Source: Marisa cornuarietis (taxonomy: Eukaryota; Mollusca; Gastropoda; Architaenioglossa; Ampullariidae). From it: DNA of 64,000 nt. The position numbers and the translations under genes were made by a program. A model generated the notes under the pieces. It made no database searches and was not told the DNA's origin. It saw only the letters and a list, made by a program, of their open reading frames with translations. The DNA is taken from positions 1,240,001-1,304,000 of the forward strand of contig SMMW01000149.1 in NCBI GenBank assembly GCA_004794655.1, in the 5' to 3' direction. Of the stretch, positions 36,501 through 48,802 are shown one piece after another. Position 1 is the first letter of the stretch; every line of letters starts with the position of its first letter.

Positions 36501-39500
36501 ACTTCACATTCTTAAGAATTCTTGTCAGCCTGAAATTTAAACGAATACACCCGGCGCTGACTAGACTTCCTGCTTGTGAGTATTGTGCATTAGCCAGTAC
36601 ACGTCCTCCGTCTTCCATGCACCGAGCTGCGACTGTCTTGTGACACTAAATCAATTCTAAGCGATGTCTCCTACAACCAGGTACATTTTCATGACACAGC
36701 TTGTTCGTAATGAGGCCAGTCACCGATACGCTGAAAGTTAGGTGTCCTGGGTTCAGCTCTCGTCTCGGGCACGCTGTTCTTTCTCGGCATGTGGCATCTG
36801 TTTACAAGGCTGGGTGATCAGATATAGCTTTAGTTGCTGGCTCGGCGTAAAACACTAATCCTCACTCACACCCCTTGTTCGCTATCAGCGATGGGACAGC
36901 GCCTGTGTCGTTTATCGCTACGAAACAAACAACCACGACTAATTTCAAATACGTCACACTTTTTCCGAGACGAGATTCCGCGGGAACACTGACGAAAATG
37001 ATCGCAGAATCTTAAGAAAATATCGAAACTTTAACGGGAAAATGCAAAAGTCTTCTTGAGAAAAGTAGGTAGCTTCAAAAAGACTTTGTTACCGCAATAT
37101 CTTAGTCCCTTGTTTTTAACACAAAGCTTCTAAAGCTGGCACTCATTACAAACAGAGGGCCTTTTCCATGGGTTATAATTGCAAATATAAAAAGAATTAG
37201 GTACGCACCGATTCTGACATATTCACATCAACGACTCGAGGCTTAAAAATCACCACAAAAACTATAGGATGCAAAAATTGCCTGCCTCTTCCTCCTACAT
37301 CCCCTACCCACCAACCCACAACACATTTGAATGCATATATGCTCATTCAGGTGTGCATTTTTTATTTGTAAGGAGGGAGGGTAGAAAACAATTATTGATA
37401 AGATTTTTGACTGTACAGTAGACAAATCACTGACATTTAAAATGACAATATTTAAACAGTCATAATAATAATCATATTTACTGTGATGATGATCATAAGC
37501 TGTAAAAAGTTTCAAAAATTAAAACAGTTGTGGTTAAAGACATTTCGAGTAGTTTTGGCTGCCTTTCATCACACAAAATACTTCATATCTACAAAAACGT
37601 CCTCAACGCTGGACATAACTGGTAGAAGATGTAGGTCGGTGGCTGAGACCTAGACCACAATAGGGACCATAGTTACGAAGTGAAGGTAAGTCACTGCCCT
37701 GGGGCAACATGGTGAGCTCAAGGACAAGTGTTTTGTTTCCAAAGTTATAAAGCGGTGTTCATACCCTGCAGATGTGGTTTTACCCATAAAGCCACAAAGC
37801 GGTGGTAAAGGTGATCTAGGGCAAAGAAACATGGTGTCCATGGGGTCTGCACAACGCTTTCTAACTTCGTAAACAAGACTCTTCTCCTTATGTTTCCCAT
37901 TTAGCCCTGAGTAAACGACTTAAATCTCGCTTTGTAACTTAGGCCTCAAAAGGTTATCAAAGACAGGCAAGGTCCATAGCGCTATCATATTCTCATCACT
38001 TCTATTTCTGTACAGCGATTCTTTCAGTACACGTTTTCGGGCAGTGGACAAAGCATTTATAAGTAAATAGTTTATCTTCTTCCCCCATTTGGTCCTTTTA
38101 CATAAAAAGACAAGTCAGACTGGTGGAAACATGCAGGATGTAATACAATCAATATAAAATAGCAAAAATGTTCTGCACAAACATTTAAATGCAGAACCGT
38201 AAACAAAATACATTGCAAAAGGTCATGAGTTTTCACACGTCAAAAAGATTTTTTATTTACCACACTTGTACAACCACTGCATAGAACACACATGCTCCTG
38301 GCTAAATATAAGTACATGTAATAACATTTCCAAAAACAACTGGTTCATTCATTTAATTGTAATGAGCTTGACACTAGCCCTTCAAGTGATATGCAATGAA
38401 CTTTACACAACCGTTAACAGCACATAGAAAATTGGCATACTACTTAGGTCGAAGGTAAACACTTCAAAGCGGTCTACACACTTATTTCAAGGAAGACATT
38501 TCTTCATCTCTCCCCTACAGGACGAAGCAAAATAAAGTCCAGTGTCGTATGTAAAATTTGTGCACACAGTCTGCTACACAGCAAAATATATTTGTATAAA
38601 AATACTTGTGTATACTATACAATAATTGTGACTCATCTTTCTCAGCAAATATCTGTTATGGGAACATACAATATGCATGCGTGCATATGTTTATGTCTGT
38701 ATGCATTTACATTTGTGCTGGGAATGTGTGTAGTCTATAGTGTTCTATGTAGTCAACATGGGTACACAGTTACCAATAGCATTGAATTTTTATATCCTTC
38801 TATCTTGTCTTCAGTACTTAACTTTCTTTGAAGTAGCATGTGGGGTTTCCTTAAGAGATCTCTACTGATGCCCACATTCTTTAATGTGGGGAAATAATAA
38901 CTGCACTTCTTTATACCCAAAAAAGTTATAGATAATTCTTTGTTGAGGTAAGGAGTATGACAAGTAAAGATGTGTACAGATAAAGGTTGCAATATGAAAT
39001 GTCAAATGATTTACACAACCTAAGACAAATACAACTTAAAAAATGGAGAACACTCAAGAAAGTGCAGTCTTTAAAAAAAACTGATTTGTCTTTAAAAACT
39101 TAAATTTTAAAAACCTTAAAATAAAATACAGCAAAGTTAAAATTTACTGGCCAAGGTATGTTAGACATTCTAGAAATGAATATCGTTTTCTTTTGGCTTA
39201 AGCTGATGTGTGCTGGCAATGTGGGATCCACACATATTTCTTCTCACATCCATGTGTAAACACACACATTCTCTCTATCTCTCTCTCTCTCTCACACACA
39301 CACAAACATGGCATTCCTTCCAATTAGCATGTACTTCCAGGTACTTAGCACCTTATCAATCTTCGTTACAAAGAAAGTAAATCCTACAACCAATAATACA
39401 CATTCTATAAAATTGTTTACAAATTCACCCATCATTTTTGTCTACCTTGGTTTAGGTCTTTCAAAGATGTCTTTTAAATACAGATCTCTGAAATACATTA

Positions 39501-42500
39501 TACTGAAAAGCACAGTGTCTCCTGGCACATGATTTAAGTCAGTTTCCTTTGATATTACATTCATAGTCTATTTGTATTTATCATAATTTTGTTTCTACTG
39601 AAGCAAAAAATTTTGAGTAGCTATGGAATAAAAAAAAATTAAACAGTATATCAACTTAAAAAATGATGGTAAGAATAGTTGCACTCAGTTTTCGCTAGTA
39701 TATACAAGAGGATAAATGTTTGAGACCAAATGATACATAACATTGACACTCATAAAAACATTTGAATATTGAATTTCCCAACACACCAGCACTTCCAAGT
39801 TCATGAACCTAAATGTTGCAAATGAATACCCTTAGAGTGAATTGCTTCAAGTAAAATTACAGGATTCTAAAAGAATATCAAAAGCAAAGATATAAATAAA
39901 AACAAATGTAGAGCTTGAAAAACAAAATCTCTGAATGAAGACATAAAAGGATGATGTATGGAATTATTAGCTGGATTTTCTGTTTTCAAATGGTCAGAGG
40001 CTGGCCTGGACGGGATGGTAAAGACCTATGTCATGTCTTGATCAGTTTAGCAAATAAAAAATAAACACAACTACTGTCATATAAGGAATGCAATTAAGCA
40101 CCTGATTAATTTAAAACTCAGAAACGAACTATTTTGAAAATACATGAAATTGCTCAGATTATCATTCTATTTTGTAATGTTTCTGTAAAAAAAAAGATGA
40201 ATAAACCTAAAACTTCTCCCATTTAATCCTAACATAACAAAGACTGCTTTTGGAATCCTGAGTACAGGATTTACCTTTAACAAATTTAGATCAACTACTG
40301 AAAAAAAAACAACAAAATGTGAAACTTGATGTTATTCTCATTTCAACCTTCCTAATAGTCATCTCTGTGTGTGGTGCGTAAGAGAATATTTTAATATATG
40401 TTGTAAAAGCACACCTTTAAAAAGAAGCTTTTTTGATATTTTCTTTATTAGAATAAATGCCATGTTTTCATAGACTGGTGTAACACTAGACTACGTGAAA
40501 TGATTTCACCGATTTAGTCCTAGAATCTGGGTGCAGTGACACAGAAATTCAAAGGCTTTTGCTTCAAAGGCATCTCACGAGAAAGAAAAGAATTGTAACT
40601 ATTTGTAATTAAGTAAGAAAAGTTGTCTTAAATAGCAATTATTTAAGCTTCCTTGAATTAAAAAAAATACTTTGCTTATCTGTTCACTGAAGCAACCAAA
40701 TTGAAACAGTAGATATCATTATAATTGCTTGGAGTATTTGTTGAGAAAACAATGGCTCAAAAGAAAAATTTGAACACATATATGATAATATATTTTGTTC
40801 TTAAAGCTTCTTTTTTCAAATTAAGCTGCCTTTTGGGAAAAAGTCACAAAACAACAAAATGTAGCCATGTGTTTTAAAAATATACTTTCACATTACACTG
40901 AATTGCACATTTCTCATCGCATACTAAGTTACATACTACCATAAAATACATCTATTCCAAGAAAAAAAGGCACACTACTTAATGACTGTTGATAACCAAG
41001 TTTTGGAAGTGTCGCATTTTTAACCCTCTTGGTTCAAGATAAAAATGAACATTACAATGACTGGCTTATAACTGAAGACTGCGAAGACGACAGTGGGTGC
41101 AGTTTTTTTTTTTTTATTATTGCTGCTCTGAGATAAACGTTAGACCAAGAAACCTATACATTTTTGGAAAAGAGAAAAGTTGAACTTTGCAATAAAAAGT
41201 AATGAAAATCACCTTGCCCGTGCTACCCGGCAAAGCCACGATCATGGCCTTTCAAACCAAGAGAGTTAAGAGTGTGTAAGAATATTAGATCTACAGTTTC
41301 AAATAACACTTAATGCTATTTATCACTGGGTCTATATTTCAAACTAAAATAAAAGGCAAAAAGTTGGGGTGGGCGAGTGGGACAAAAATAAGGAAGACCT
41401 ACACCAATCAAATTTTTTTGATATAATGTTCCAGTCTGGGCCTTAATGTTCCTCACATATAAAGACCCATTAGAACAACCAGGAATTAGTTTAACTACAT
41501 TTATTTAAAAGAAAAGTTCTTGCAATGACTTTTGCACACCATACAACCTTCATTCATGCTGTGGAGTGAAGTGTTAGAGCTTGCTCTCTTATCTCAAGGA
41601 CACCTTTTGTGAGGAGGATCCCCAGCTCCTCTTCCTCACCATCTTACTGTCACTAACCCTCTACAAATCCATGTACCCATTTTGCAGCTGGGTCAGCTTG
41701 GGGAAGTACCAGGTATCACATGAGTATTGAACCAGGTAGCACATGCTTTCAGGTTTGGATTCTGTTGCTATGACAATTAGACTCCCCTAATTCTAGTAAA
41801 CATTCCTTCAAACCTTAGTTAAAACTGTGTGAAAGGAAAACTTGGCCCTTTTATTAGTATTAAATGTTCTGCAAATTAGCTGCTTAATACTGACAACAGG
41901 AACTCACCTGATACTTAAAAAACCTGTGTTCAAATTTAAAAAAAAAAAGGAAATCAACATCATGATTGCATGCAATTTTTTTTAAAAAGCATTATGCATT
42001 TCTTTTTACTAACTAGGTAAATAGCTTTATGAAGCCAATGTTTGTTCACATGCAGATTTAAGTTTAAGTCATAAAAAACAGGACCTGCAAGAAACAGTGT
42101 AATCTCTTCTTACTGATGATAATAGCACAAATCTTTTAAAACATTCTGAATTTCAGCATTTGTGGATTTTTAAAAAAATGAGGCACAAGATACAGCACTG
42201 AAGTAGTTGTCTTAAAAGCTACAACTGTTCAGAACTATTTATTGAAAATTATACCATTTATAAAAAATATCCTTTAATTCATGTCTTATTGTTATGATCT
42301 TACTGCAAGATGAAAACACAAAATTTTCAATGTGTACAGTCTACCAAAACAGGACTTAACCTTTTTTAGTTACTTCGTGCTTCTGCGACAGAAGGCATAA
42401 AGAAATTCCCCATGAAAATATTGCTAAACTGGCTGCTGGTTAAGGGTTTTTGTGTGTAATTTGTTTTGTATGCTGGGTAATTGCAATGCAATGTCTGTAT

Positions 42501-42817
42501 GGAAACAAATCTTAAAATGAGTAAAACTTAATGAGAAACAAAAAAAGAGAGATAAAACAGCCATAAAATATGCACACGGAGTGCAGTTTCTCATACACTT
42601 TGATTTTTGTTTTTAACAGCATGCTGACTAGGATGCATATGTGGCACAACACATTTCCCCACATAGCCATTCAAAAGTTAAAACCATTTTAGATCTCTGC
42701 TTTCTATTATACCTTACATGTCTGGGGAGAATGTTTGCTCCAGGCAGTCTGTACCAAACATGCATCTGAGTATGACCTGAGTGACCCAGTAAGGAAGGAC
42801 TTATTTATGGGCTGTAC
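36501..42817 (-). other. AT-rich non-coding region, probable long 3' UTR in part
   Basis: No gene or protein domain was seen in any frame. From about 37.2 kb to 42.8 kb the composition is uniformly AT-rich with poly-A and poly-T tracts and many AATAAA-like signals on both strands. It is free of the coding LINE fragments common elsewhere. Lying directly downstream of a minus-strand stop codon at 42818, it is plausibly a long 3' UTR of the membrane-protein gene, but the transcript end cannot be placed. A SINE fragment is annotated at 36712-36880. Confidence 0.5.
36712..36880 (+). mobile_element. SINE, 5'-truncated copy
   Basis: It lacks the A-box head but retains 'tcctgggttcagctctcg', 'gctgttctttctcggcatgt' and 'ggctcggcgtaaaacact', in the same order as 31555-31742. 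It lies just outside the duplicated unit. Confidence 0.75.
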
Positions 42818-45605
42818 TCAAAGGTGGCCCATCTCCGTAGTTGTCATTCCCGTTGGCAACGGTGATCCCACCCTCTGCAGCATGACCCCTCCACCCATTG
42901 GATCTGCTGTCATTGTCTGCATAGGGTAACCTGGTCCTGGTACATAAGGTTTCTCACCTACGAATCCATAACCAGTTGTCACTGTAGGGTGCTGGGCATA
43001 TCCTGAAAGGCCCATCATGCCACCTGGCATGCCAACACCACCTGGCATGCCAACACCACCTGGCATGCCAACACCACCTCCCATCCCAGATCCAGAAACC
43101 CCACCAATGCTGCTGCTACCTCCCCCACCGCTACTGCTGGCAGAGGAGCCCGGGCCGCTGAGCTGACTTCGCTGGGGGTCGCCAGGTGCCATCATACCTG
43201 CCAGGGGTGGTGCTGGAGGAGGAGGAGAGAACCCAGTGATTCCACGGTCCGTGCTGGGTCCTGAGGATGAGGAGGTGTGCGACTGTGAATTTGGCATGTA
43301 AGATGGTAGCTGTGTGTACCCTAGTGGATAAGGTGGCGTATAGGCAGTGGGAGGAAGTGATGGGTACGGATGTTGTGCTGGATGCTGTCCAACGTTCAAG
43401 CCACCTGGTAACCACAAATATAGTAAAAATTAGAAATGGCAGTCACTCAGTCCTAACAACACAGGCTGTCAATGAAAGCTGAAAGATATGTACCTTAGCA
43501 AAAGACACCCCAAAAAATTATATTCAAAAATACCATGGAAGATATAAAGCCTATTACATTTGAAAAAATAAAGGGTAAAATACAACTGGTCAGCAAAAAC
43601 TGCATAAATTATTAATACAAATTTTTCTAAAACCAGTTCAAAGTCAGAGACGTCTGTCACATAATAATGATTAGTATGAAATACTTTACACTCCATTAGC
43701 TTTCAATTGTGAAATTTTTTATGTAACAATTTTTTTTTAATAAATAAAAGGAATGCATGCAGCTATAAGACTAAGCTGGTCAATGATGTCATCATCATGA
43801 TCAGTGCCAAGACTAAATATATCCAGGATTGCATTATGCAGGCGGAGCTCCACTAGCATTGATCTCTTCTCCCTTAGCAACGTTCTTAGCTTTATCTATT
43901 CTTCTCCTCTTCTCATCAGTCATGACACCAAGTCTTCCATGGGATTTAGGCTCACTTTTTTTTTCAGACATAATCAGCAGCATTGACTACCAATGACATC
44001 TTTGAGCTAGTTGTCTCCCTTCTCCTCTCATGCCTGGATTACTGCAACTCCTTTGCTGGACTCCGCCTCCCCCACTTCAACGCATTCAGAATGCTGCTGC
44101 TCTAGCGTCATAAGACTGATCATCCCCATGCTTGATTTACTTGATTGGCTGCCTGTCATGGACCATATCACTTACAAACTTATCTTTCTTTGCTGTAGAT
44201 GTCTTCAATACTGTATTCCTGATTAATGTTTTTCCTGTCTCATGCAGACTTCATTCAGCAGCTGATACACTTTGGTGTCACACTCCCTACACCCTGTTGG
44301 CCACTGAGGCCTTGCCTATGCCAGCCCCTTTGCTTAGAACACTCTCCCTTGCCACTGGACCAGGCTGCCGCTAGGTGAATGTTTAAGCAGCACCTTCTCA
44401 TATAGCCCCAGCCATTCCGCATGTAAAATCAAATGTTTATATCATCAATATTGCAAGCGTTTTTGTGTAGGCTTCAGTACAGCAACTTACCATGAACACC
44501 TTGTCCTGACGTTGCACTTGGCACCTGCCCTTGTGCAGGAGGATAGATTGAGTTCATTGGTGCCATGGGGTAAGCACCTCCACCCACTCCAACTCCACCT
44601 CCCCCAGTAAAACCACCTGCAAATGTTCCACCATCACCAGTTGGAGCTCTCTGGTAATTGTTAGATGCATTTTGGGCATTAGATCCACTCGTTATTGATC
44701 TTCTTCTACAAATGCAGCAGACAATGATGACAAAGCCAATAAAAATGGCCAAGGCAATACCAACAATCAGTGGAACAGGAGCTGAGTCATCCACTTCTAT
44801 CATATACGGCCTTGTTGATCCTAAATAAAAGGCAGAGAAAAGGAATGCAACTGACAGATGAATTACTATGATATATCTTGTAGCGTAATTACATTTGACC
44901 TTATGCAATCATTATAAAGGAACAACTTTCAGATTATCTTAATAATCTTATTATATTATCAGCAAAAGAATTTCTTTCCAACTTTGTAATTATTTAATTA
45001 AAAAAAACCTCTCAACTGCATAATGCAATGAAAGATGATGAATCTATAACTTCAATTTCATGCAAATACTCAACTCACTCCTCTTCCCTACTGCTCCATC
45101 CCTCCCCAACACACATACAACAGAGCCAATTAACTAAAAATTTATTTTTAAACATATTCACATTTAAATATTTCAAAATCATCTACCATCAAAATACTCA
45201 TAACTGAATGAAAACCATAAAAGTCAAACCCAGTCAAGCATCTAATAAATTACAACTTACTGTAGAAGAAAAAATGCAAACACATATAATAAGATCATGC
45301 ACCAGTCAAAGCTATTTATATAACACAATAGATGTTCGTATCAAATTAACAAAGGTATCAAATTCTCTATTAACCTTACAATCTGAACTTTGCATGGATC
45401 ATCGTAACTGTTCATGTAATACAATTTTGAAATGAACCTATCTCTTTACACCTGACAAAAGTTAACAAAGCACACACACACACACACACAGAAAGGGCTT
45501 GACTCTGGACATAACCTGTGTACGTATAAAGCTTTCACAGAGCGTATGCATTGAACAAAATACTTACGAACATAATCGGTTGTTGTCGATCGGGTGGTGG
45601 TGAAT
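42818..45605 (-). CDS. Single-pass membrane protein with Gly/Pro-rich tail (partial, last 3 exons)
   Basis: Exons in transcript order: 45568-45605 (38 nt), 44491-44820 (330 nt) and 42818-43404 (587 nt, with stop). Phases join cleanly to about 317 residues. Order: Thr-rich stalk (FTTTRSTTTDYV), acidic juxtamembrane DD, one hydrophobic helix (VPLIVGIALAIFIGFVIIVC), CC-x-C and RRR stop-transfer, then a long cytoplasmic tail rich in Gly, Pro, Ser and Met with three VGMPGG repeats and proline clusters (FSPPPPAPPL). The layout recalls Shisa- or CYYR1-like adaptors, but the cysteine-rich ectodomain and signal peptide that would decide this lie in upstream exons I could not find. Function is not assigned. 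The 38-nt exon is supported by a consensus donor (gttc/gtaagt) and phase only. Confidence 0.72.
43018..43080. repeat. 18-bp tandem repeat in coding exon
   Basis: 'ccacctggcatgccaaca' occurs about three times in tandem and encodes repeated VGMPGG in the tail of the membrane protein on the minus strand. Confidence 0.9.
43840..44375 (+). mobile_element. L2/CR1-type LINE relic in intron
   Basis: The plus-strand reading in shifting frames gives LLLSCLDYCNSFAGLRLPHF, then LLDWLPVMDHITYKLIFLCC and SCRLHSAADTLW. These correspond in order to the SRLDYCNSLLAGLP, LHWLPV..RI.YKL and PSR.LRSS.D blocks of the C-terminus of L2-like LINEs. It is heavily decayed with many stops, so it is an old insertion in the last intron of the membrane-protein gene. 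Confidence 0.75.
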
Positions 45606-48527
45606 CTGTAATTATTCATGATTATTTCAAGTCATTCAGAGTGCTTCGTATCCTTCAATTCGTCGCAAACCAAAATAAAGTCATATTAAATTCACGCATG
45701 TATATTCTTTCTTTCTTCCATCGGATCTATCCTTTGTCTGCTGGATTTGCTCGGCATGCCTTGCGTCAAGTTCCAAAGCTCACACATCAGCAGGTAAGTT
45801 AAAAAATATCCAGTACTTTCTCAATTCTTTTTGTTCCTGAAACGCCGCTAGAAAATCGATTCTTCGCTGCCGATGCATTATGAACTATAGTACATAGTTA
45901 ATATTAGTCACTCTATGTCAAGCTGCACCTCCATAAACAGGCCAGCCAAAGACAGCCTTCAAGTTCCAGACAGACTCGATCCATTTGAAAACTGTAAAAG
46001 TGCGGATGCTGTCCATTTTCAGATAACAGTCGGCCTTGCAGAAAAGCAAGACAGAAATGGGGTTCAGAAGCGTTTCTACACAGAATTCCCCTGCAGGTTT
46101 AAAAATTAGGCTAACGCCCATACCCTCTGCGCGTAGTTCGCGCTCTATCAAAACAAACACGTCCTGTGACTGGATGCGATGTTCGCGCCTTTCTGGAAGT
46201 GTAAAGCTACCTACCACACGCTAGAACCGCTTGAAAGAATTTGCACCTGCGAAGAGAAGAAGCGTTAATGAGTCATTTCATGTGGGTAAGAAATCGGAAA
46301 TCATGCTGTGAATACACAGCGACTCGGTGCACTGAAGGAGTGTGCTGTGTACAATATTAGCAGTCCTGCTGGTATCTCAAAAGCCAGAATTTAGCTGTGA
46401 AAAGGATACCCGTAGGCCAGGACGGAAGGCTGTCTAAGCTAGGTCATCGAGTCAAAACGCAGAGATCGAGTTCCACAAACTTGGGTTACTTCAGAGAGAG
46501 ATTTGACATTAGACACAATGTTACTTGTGTATTTACAGCAACGTTTGAGCAGTTTCCTGGCAAGTCGAAATGACAGTTAATCTGTTATCAAACAGCTATA
46601 TATAATTCAGTCTACCGTGTAGAACTCGATCTATACTGACTAAAAAAATTCTAAGCGAAAGATATATGGTAGCAAACAGTCATCAATAATCTAAAATTGA
46701 TTCTTTTTATTTTCAGTTCCTCGTCTGCAGTCTGCACGTATAGCTAGACACCAAAAACCAGTTAATTAATTGGGTAGATGTTTCCTTTAAAACCTAGACA
46801 CCTAAACAAATATAAGAAATCATCTTTCTATCATGGGATTAGGTTTGAAATTTGAAATTATAAAGTGCTTCTGTTTCCCTAAAGTTATTGCCTTTATGTC
46901 CCTCGAAACTACATAGGGTATTTAATTTACGTTGTCGAGGCGTTGTACAAGAACTCAGTGAACGATGTACTCTTCCATACAATCAGCTAGAAGACTTCTT
47001 TCAAACGACAGTGAGTGTACGTCAAGGATGAGCTTATCTGTACTGTTTTAAATATTATCATCTTATTTCACGCAAGAACTTTTATCGCGATCACCCCCTA
47101 ACCCTCCCCTTAACTCACACACGGCCAAATAAGCTTCTCAGAGGACAGTGGTCTGATGGTATGCAGAAATAACAAACGTCAAATTATTACCTATAGACTT
47201 AAGTGCGAATGCAGAATGAGACGGAGACCGACACTGACAAGAGTGAAAGCTTGTCTGGTTCGGTAAAACAGTCATGGTTAGGACTGTCGTTCAAAGTACT
47301 TTGGGAGGGAGGCCAACGCCAAGATGGACAGAAAAAAACAGGGTGGCAGATTAAAGGTCAAGGAATGGACTGATCGTACTGTGCAGAACTTGTTTAGCAT
47401 CGCCCACGACGCGCCTCGGTGATGTCGAGTTTATCCAGTCTTAACGACGAAAGTAAGGACGGACCAACGTAGATCAAAGGGATGAAGGAAGTGAAAGAAA
47501 GAAAGAAGGAAGGAAGGAGGGAAGGACGGAGAGCAAGAAATATGTCTAGAATATTAATTGTAGTATCTAGAATATTTATTGCGAGATTTGTTTTCTGTTG
47601 CAATTAATGGTCAGCTTGGTTTCCTGATAGTTGAATTATCAAGCAGCTATTTATATACTGCCAAATCGCACTAGTCTTCATCTTTGCTCTTCTCAAATAC
47701 TACTGGGGGAGATCAAGAAGGTGTAATAATTTATACCTTTGAGAAGACCTTTCTCTTCGGGAAGCGGATAGCAGCAGTTAGCGCGCAGCGGACCCAGCTG
47801 TCAGGAAAGGGTACCTGACTCCACAGAGGATTCGGGAAGGTGAAGGAGAAGAGATGGGCATCGCCCTCGTTAAAAAAAAGTCTGGCCCCGATTAAAGTGT
47901 GGTCTCGAACACATCACTCCTAACAACCGAAACGGTAACTCTCTCTCTTCTTTTAGTACTTAGTTATTTACTTAGCTTATTTCTCCCCCGTGAAGGGCGG
48001 TGGATAAATGAAAAAAAACACGTTTTGCTTACTTTACTTAATAAAAAATTCTCAGTGTCATTGTCTCTATTTTACTCACACATTCTCAATGTATCTCACT
48101 CTCCCTAATCAACCCACTCACACCCATCCTTAACTTCCGAAGAGTTGAGGTTTTCATACGAAAATGTTTTCGATCACGTAGCACGATAATAATGTCAAGA
48201 AGTCAGAAAACATAGGTAGTTCAGTATACAGTGATCTTGTCCTTGGCAACTGGATGTTGCACCGTGGTGCATGTTTATCAAGGTAATAGGTGAATACTGT
48301 GTGTAAAGTTACTGCTGTCTATTGGTCCTGCACACCACCTGCATAAAATTTACCTCCACACGGTTCCACGTATCGATCTTTACGTCAATTTTCTGAAATG
48401 ATTGGTGGATTTTTTTATTATTTCTTATTACAATTGCGAGCATTGTATAAAATTAAGAATGATGGGACATACGTCCACACGTTGAAACTCCGTTCTTCCT
48501 TCATTCTCTCTCTCTCACTCACTCACT

Positions 48528-48576
<49 letters not shown>

Positions 48577-48802
48577 CACACGTGCATTTATTTAATTCCC
48601 AGTTTCGGATCCCATATGCTCCCTCAGTCAACTGCTCAGAATCATTGCGAGATTTTGAAAAAAAAGGTGTTGGCAACAATAAAGGTCTTGGACGCCGGCG
48701 CACAAGGAAACGCATTGAATCACGTGACGCTAACATCCGATTTAGGAATTAAGCGACACTAAGACCAGTTTCAACATCAGCACAAGTCTCAACAAATCAT
48801 TG
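45606..48802. other. Intergenic region between membrane-protein and choline-transporter genes
   Basis: No confident gene was found. The missing 5' exons of the membrane-protein gene should be here or further right. Open stretches at 45918-46217 (minus) and 45551-45802 (plus) have no recognisable domain. A consensus plus-strand splice donor CAG/GTAAGT lies at 45791-45798. A purine-rich tract (gaag/gagg) spans 47485-47540 and a (CA)n microsatellite spans 48533-48576. Confidence 0.45.
48533..48576. repeat. (CA)n microsatellite
   Basis: About 21 CA units, preceded by CT/ACTC repeats, lie 3' of the choline-transporter gene. Confidence 0.95.

Noticed and set aside
43131..43482. Alternative frames over the exon at 42818-43404
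   Set aside because: They are shadows of a GC- and repeat-rich coding exon. Only the frame ending at 42818 joins in phase with the transmembrane exon.
45918..46246. Minus-strand open stretch after a good acceptor (cttctcttcgcag) as an upstream exon of the membrane-protein gene
   Set aside because: Its reading frame does not match the phase needed by the 38-nt exon, all frames hit a stop near the acceptor, and no signal peptide or cysteine pattern is convincing.
47740..47890. Possible SINE with 'gcagttagcgcgcagcgg'
   Set aside because: No B box at the right spacing and no second copy in the window.
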